A program made the translations under genes and the position numbers. From contig NC_071351.1 of the NCBI RefSeq assembly GCF_027744825.2, positions 14,645,001-14,709,000 on the forward strand: a stretch of DNA of 64,000 bases, in the 5' to 3' direction. The DNA is from Synchiropus splendidus (Eukaryota; Chordata; Actinopteri; Syngnathiformes; Callionymidae). Positions 59,490 to 64,000 of the stretch are shown in pieces. The notes under the pieces are model-generated. The model had not been told where the DNA came from, searched no databases, and was given only the letters and a program-made list of their open reading frames with translations. Numbering within the stretch: the first letter of the stretch is position 1; each line of letters opens with the position of its first letter.

Positions 59490-60276
59490 ATGGTGAGCGT
59501 GGTCTTGGCGTTCGGTGGTTGCGCTTCACTTGCACGTGTGCTGATACAGCAAACAGTGACACGCTTGTTCTTCCCAGTGTCTGATCGGAGCTCTTCTTCG
59601 GAGGGTGCTGGTGGTTGTGATTTTGGCGAACTCCTCCTGCAAAATTAGATGCAACTACAAAGAGGTTTTGGACTCCTACCAAGCCATTGTTCTTGTCGAG
59701 CTCAAGACTCTGGTGAATACACGTTTTCTTTCTCTATTATCAACAAAAATGTCTCATCTAAATATCGAACTCTTTTTTTTCCCGTACTAGAATTTGAAGG
59801 GTTTAGGCGTCTTTAACAACAGCGACCTCTGTCCTTCAGGGAAGGTACCGCAAGTTTTAAGAAATTCAACGTATCGTTTTTCTTTTTCATCGAGTGTTTG
59901 ATGCTCCTTCTGCACTGCAGGCTGGTCGAATCCTTGGTTCCATTTATTCCTCCATCCAGCGGACGCGGTGTCATGTAAGCGAGAGGAACAGTTCTCAGTT
60001 GGAAACGCCGTTGAAGAACATGGAGCACCTCATTGTTTTGAACTGCAACCAGGAATTTCTGGTGAGACAACAAGCAGCAAAAATGAACCTGAAAAACATC
60101 CCACCTAGTAACGTGATGTTGTTGTTGGCTTCCAGAGAGGAACAATATCCTGTTCATCTGTCCAGAGATTGCGAGGGAAGAAGCGGAAGCGGAGACGATT
60201 GATCAAAGTTATCAAGTCGCTTGTCATCTGCTGGCAAAAACTTCAGAATGTTGCGAACATGGGAAACACCCATTAA
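59490..60276 (+). CDS. Putative short-chain four-helix cytokine, IL-7/TSLP-like
   Basis: Five exons: 59490-59492 (ATG, ending at donor G|GTGAGC), 59578-59712, 59791-59844, 59921-60061, 60136-60276 (stop TAA). Every intron is phase 0, the rule for short-chain cytokine genes, and all sites are GT-AG. In-frame TGA TAA lies directly before the ATG. The product is 157 residues: signal peptide (LRRVLVVVILANSS, cleavage near residue 20); CKIRCNYKEVLDSYQ starting helix A; FNNSDLCPSGK; RTRC; MEHLIVLNCNQEF; then ISC, a basic run GKKRKRRR and a last helix with KSLVICWQKL. Mature cysteines number six or seven, with N-glycosylation sites at NNS and NSS. In human TSLP a 'CDFEKIKAAY' start, 'EFNN' and a basic KKRRKRK run occupy similar places; in IL-7 'LLNC' and 'KTCWNKI' do. 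No cDNA is available to confirm it, and family assignment rests on pattern rather than alignment scores. It lies between prpf6 and aar2, same strand. Confidence 0.72.
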
Positions 60277-60277
60277 A
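60272..60277 (+). terminator. Possible polyadenylation signal of the cytokine-like gene
   Basis: ATTAAA overlaps the stop codon (TAA at 60274-60276). A second ATTAAA at 60445-60450 would leave a more usual 3' UTR. Neither can be chosen from sequence alone. Confidence 0.3.
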
Positions 60278-60717
60278 GTTGTGGGGAGGATTTAAAGTCA
60301 TAGAAGTCCTGGCGTTGAATACTTACCACACAATATATGTTTGATGTACTAGACTGTACTTTATTGGAATCGAATGTATTGTACAGATCATATCATAATG
60401 TTTTTGATACACCACTTTTACAAAATAGCATGCTATTGCTGTTGATTAAATCTATATCAATTTTAAATAACTACTGTTTTAATTACTTCTATTCTGCGGG
60501 ACATACATTGCAATCGAGTTAACAACATTTAAAACATAAAACAATGTCAAAGCATTACGAACTTGTTGCAAACGCAGCTACCATTAATATTGATAATTTA
60601 TCTGTTTATATTGTTTGGGCAACAAGCGGAACCGCTATTCCTTAATGCAACATATTTTATCTAAATAATAATTCAGGCAACAGACACATCGAGTCGCTTT
60701 GAAACGCCAATAGAATT

Positions 60718-60738
60718 CCCACCAGTAGGTGGCGGCAG
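60718..60738. promoter_or_regulatory. CTCF-like motif upstream of aar2
   Basis: The stretch contains CACCAGTAGGTGGCGGCAG, a close fit to the CTCF core (CCASYAGRKGGCRS). It lies between the cytokine-like gene and aar2, so it could insulate an inducible gene from a housekeeping one. This is a motif match only. Confidence 0.45.
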
Positions 60739-61039
60739 CACACAAAGATTTGTGTAAGGAGGAGCGTAGAAGAAGCGTTTGTTTCTCTCCGGACTTGAAT
60801 CAATGTAACGCACATGAACCACGATCTGTGAACGAAGCCCAACAACTGGATCCTACGGTAATGTTCACGTGTATATAATTCATATAATTCAATCTCAAAG
60901 ACGTTATTTTGTCCCGAATAGATTTATATAATGGCCCTGGCTGTAGTTGGAGTCGTGGTTTAAACGTCATGGAAACAGTCCCGCCAACTTGTGAATAGTT
61001 TTCCTTCTACTTGTATTTCACTCGTATTCAAACTCGATC

Positions 61040-62396
61040 ATGGCGAGTGGCAGCAGCGCGGAAATGGATCCTGATGTTGCTCGGAGGCTGTTCGAAGAAG
61101 GAGCCACGCTGGTCCTGATGGGGGTGCCACAAGGTACGGAGCTCGGCATTGACTGTAAAAGCTGGCAGGTTGGACCCCGTTTTAGAGGGGTCAAAATGAT
61201 TCCACCTGGTCTGCACTTTCTCAACTACTGCGCTGTGAACCAACCCAACTGTGGTGGAGAGGTCGGCCCAAAGAGAGGCCTCTTCCTCACCTTGAAACCA
61301 AAAGAGATCCTGCTGGCTAACTGGGACCCGAAGGAAGAAGATCTGGATTTTTCTGCATCTCAGAACGAGGAAGAGGTGAATAAAATCCGTGCAAATCTGA
61401 GAGATCTGGACCCTTACTTAGGACCGTATCCCTATGAAGTGATGAGGAAGTGGGTGTCTCTGACGGACCACTTGAATGAAGAAGTCGCGAACAACCTGCA
61501 GCCTCTCTCTGGCCGAATATGTGCCTTCAGCGATGTAATTCCCGAAACCCAGTACAGACACACCAAGGACAGAGCAGATCAGCCCAGGAATGACGTCGCC
61601 TGCCAGAGCATGAAAGAGGGCCTGGACAGACTTCCTCGGATGAAGATTCGGGAAGGCACGGAGCTGCGTTTCTCCATCATCCCTGAGAAAAACTACCCCC
61701 CTGGTGCCACCCCAGCTCAGATAACACAGTACAGCATGGACCTGAGCTACACTCTGGAGTTAGTACTGGAGAAGAACCACAAGCTGAATCCTCTCAACTT
61801 GCTTGGTAGGTCTTCTACAGAACATTCTTGTTCAAACTTGTCACTAAAGATGCATCCTGTCCTCTACAGGTGAGCTGCAGTTTGCCTTTGTGTGCTTCAT
61901 CATCGGGAATGTGTATGAAGGATTCGAGCACTGGAAACGTCTGCTGACTATCCTTTGTCGTGCCGAGTCCTCCATGCACACGCGCAAGGACTTGTATTTG
62001 GGTCTCATTGCTGTGCTCTACCACCAACTTGGAGAAATTCCTGCAGATTTCTTTGTGGACATCGTTTCACAGGACAACTTCCTCACCTCCACTCTGCAGG
62101 TCAGTAGATACTCTTGTCACTTGAGAAGCCAAAAATGCCACACACGGTCTTATTTCCATATTTCCACATTTCCCATATTGCCAACTCTGATTTGGTCTCT
62201 TCATGGAGCCTCCTTTTTTTTCCTTCAGGATTTCTTCCAGTTTGCCAGTGGGCCTGCTGTGGATAGCTCACTCCGCAAGAGAGCAGAGAAATTTAAAGCT
62301 CATCTGACCAAGAAGTTTCGCTGGGATTTTGACGCCGACCTGGACGACTGTGCTCCTGTGGTGGTCGAGCTGCCTGAAGGTTTAGCCATGGACTGA
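61040..62396 (+). CDS. aar2: AAR2 splicing factor homologue, 3 coding exons
   Basis: Exons 61040-61805, 61870-62099 and 62229-62396 (stop TGA) join in phases 1 and 0 to give 387 residues; human AAR2 has 384. The N-terminal beta-rich half carries [17 protein letters not shown], the near-invariant [19 protein letters not shown] and [16 protein letters not shown]. The helical C-terminal half carries [45 protein letters not shown] and [27 protein letters not shown]2 binds PRPF8 in the cytoplasm during U5 snRNP assembly and must leave before BRR2 joins; this role is known from yeast and human. The ATG at 61040 matches the human start apart from a few residues. A non-coding first exon may end near 60859 (ACG|GTAATG), with an uncertain acceptor. 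The upstream plus-strand neighbour prpf6 also encodes a U5 factor. Confidence 0.97.
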
Positions 62397-62618
62397 TAAC
62401 TGTCTAATATCTCCAGTCTATTGACCAGTGTGTCATCACAACAAGAATGAGATCGCCTTGTTATAGCAGATCCAGCCCTTTGTTTTCTTCTCAAGTTTTA
62501 TGAACACTCTTGTGGTTTAACTTCTTTCTGAGGTCAAAGTTGGGTTTAAATACTTTAATATCTGAGAAAGTATTTCGTTGTGCCATGCAAATGACTATAC
62601 ATGGAATCTTTGTGCTAC

Positions 62619-62624
62619 AATAAA
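62619..62624 (+). terminator. aar2: aar2 polyadenylation signal
   Basis: AATAAA lies about 225 bp after the aar2 stop codon and is the first canonical signal downstream. Confidence 0.75.
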
Positions 62625-62639
62625 TTAAATTTGGTTTGT

Positions 62640-64000
62640 TAAAACGTGGCTTTTCTTTTTTTTTATGTGGTCAGAAAATTATTTTGTTTCTGTAAACTCT
62701 GTTTTTTGCACCCCTAAATTTTAATTTCTTTATCAGGCAGAGGTCGTTAATATAGTAGGGAAAAAATTCATATCGCCACCACTAGATAGCGCCATTGCGC
62801 CCTCATAGCGTCCAGTCTTTTTTTTATTTTTATTCCGAGTCTGGAAATAAACCGATGATACATCATTAATTTTGTTTTCTCCTCCTTCGGTCCTTCTTTC
62901 TCTGCTGCGCCGAATCGTGTGACGACGAATGACCCTGAATCAATCCCGTCTGGTCCAGTTGATCAGGATCCAAATGCCAACACAAGGCGACCATTCTCCT
63001 GCGAGACAGATTGGAACGAGTCATTATGATTTACTGGAAGACACGACATGAGAGTTATGCTATTGTTTTTTTTTTGGTTTTTTTTTTAAGGAGTGTTCTT
63101 CGTGTGTTGAGCACATGTTTTCTTATCTCGATTGTGTCGATGCTCTCCAGGAAAACACTGCACTCCTTTGTGGAATTTTCACCTGCATTTTCGCTCATTA
63201 TTTTACCAAAAAATCTGACACCAGATTGACCCTACAAATAATGCTTTCTGTAGATGAGTGAAATTATCTGACATTGTCTGACTTCATTAGTAAATAGGCT
63301 TCTTCCCTTGCTCCTCAAAGTCATCTCCATGACACACAGGTCTAAAACACTGAAGCTAAGTCACAGCACCACATTTATGCTGAGGTTTTCGCTGAAGTTT
63401 TCTCTTATAAACCGACATGCATCAGGATCAGCTGTGGTCCACCACCGATCCCCGGTCCCGTTGTTGTTTTGCCTTGGTGAGCAATTACGTGAAGAAAATT
63501 GCTCGGAAACTGCGGTGGAAACTTATCAGCTCGACAAGAACATAAATACGCACCAATTATTTGTGGACACGTTTTCCGCTCTGCAAATGAAATACTGCAT
63601 TTTTTTCAAATGGGTCGGTCGAAGAGACGACACTGCTGGGACGCCTCTGGAGTTCCAGTCCAACCCAACTAGTGGAATTACAGCGTGCCGTGGGCTCATT
63701 ATGTTGTCCAACTTTTCTATGCAGATATGACCAAAGTGGTCTGGGTTTATTCCAGGGTGCAAATTGCACCGCAAGCCGAGAGATAATGGCTTTGATCCCC
63801 GTGCACCCGTTTACCCTCGCTGAACCCGCCTGGCTGATACAGCTGCCATCTTGCTTTCATCTCCCTTATTTTACTTACGTCCCTGGGAACCGAAGCACGT
63901 TTGGAAACAGTCAATTGTGCAGAACTTCGGAGCCCTTGATGTTCCTGTCAGTCATGGTGAAGAATTTTCTCTCCATTAGATGAGAGCTGGTCATTTTCAT
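62640..64000. other. Right-edge intergenic region, no gene recognised
   Basis: Downstream of aar2 there are poly-T runs (62650-62665 and 63065-63090) and open frames up to 140 codons (63308-63730 plus) without recognisable domains. A slightly GC-richer stretch at about 62880-63030 and codon-like sequence near 62930-63010 could belong to a neighbouring gene, but I cannot support an exon. Confidence 0.4.

Noticed and set aside
63308..63730. 140-codon plus-strand frame near the right edge
   Set aside because: It shows no family resemblance and no convincing splice sites; a neighbouring gene may exist beyond the window but cannot be supported here.

Overview
The window is vertebrate nuclear DNA, most likely from a teleost fish. 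The genes are split by canonical GT-AG introns. Their proteins are close orthologues of human ZNF512B, SAMD10, PRPF6 and AAR2. PRPF6 introns are short (often about 80-300 bp), and the gaps carry small Tc1/mariner, hAT and LTR-derived elements of the kind common in fish.

Layout. The left 13 kb is the 5' two-thirds of znf512b on the minus strand: a non-coding first exon in a CpG-rich stretch near 13 kb, then eight coding exons (10384 down to 1077), with the rest of the gene beyond the left edge. About 13-20 kb is intergenic or distal 3' sequence with a small LTR element nested in an inverted repeat. From 47324 down to about 20107 lies samd10, also minus strand: four recognisable coding exons in 27 kb of mostly featureless intron. 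After a 5.4 kb gap come two plus-strand genes for U5 snRNP factors, prpf6 (21 exons, 52785-58869) and aar2 (3 coding exons, 61040-62396). The last 1.4 kb shows no recognised gene. The order and orientation znf512b(-) samd10(-) prpf6(+) match human 20q13.33 as I remember it; aar2 is elsewhere on human chromosome 20.

The most interesting item sits between prpf6 and aar2. At 59490-60276 on the plus strand I reconstruct a compact five-exon gene in which every intron is phase 0. It encodes a 157-residue secreted protein with a signal peptide, cysteines and a basic run ahead of the last helix. It looks like a short-chain four-helix cytokine of the IL-7/TSLP type. It has no long ORF, because its exons are 54-141 bp, so it could easily be missed.

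Functionally, PRPF6 bridges U5 and U4/U6 snRNPs and AAR2 chaperones PRPF8 during U5 assembly, so the right side is a spliceosome-factor pair flanking the putative cytokine. ZNF512B is a zinc-finger repressor with a NuRD-binding motif. SAMD10 is a small SAM-domain adaptor.
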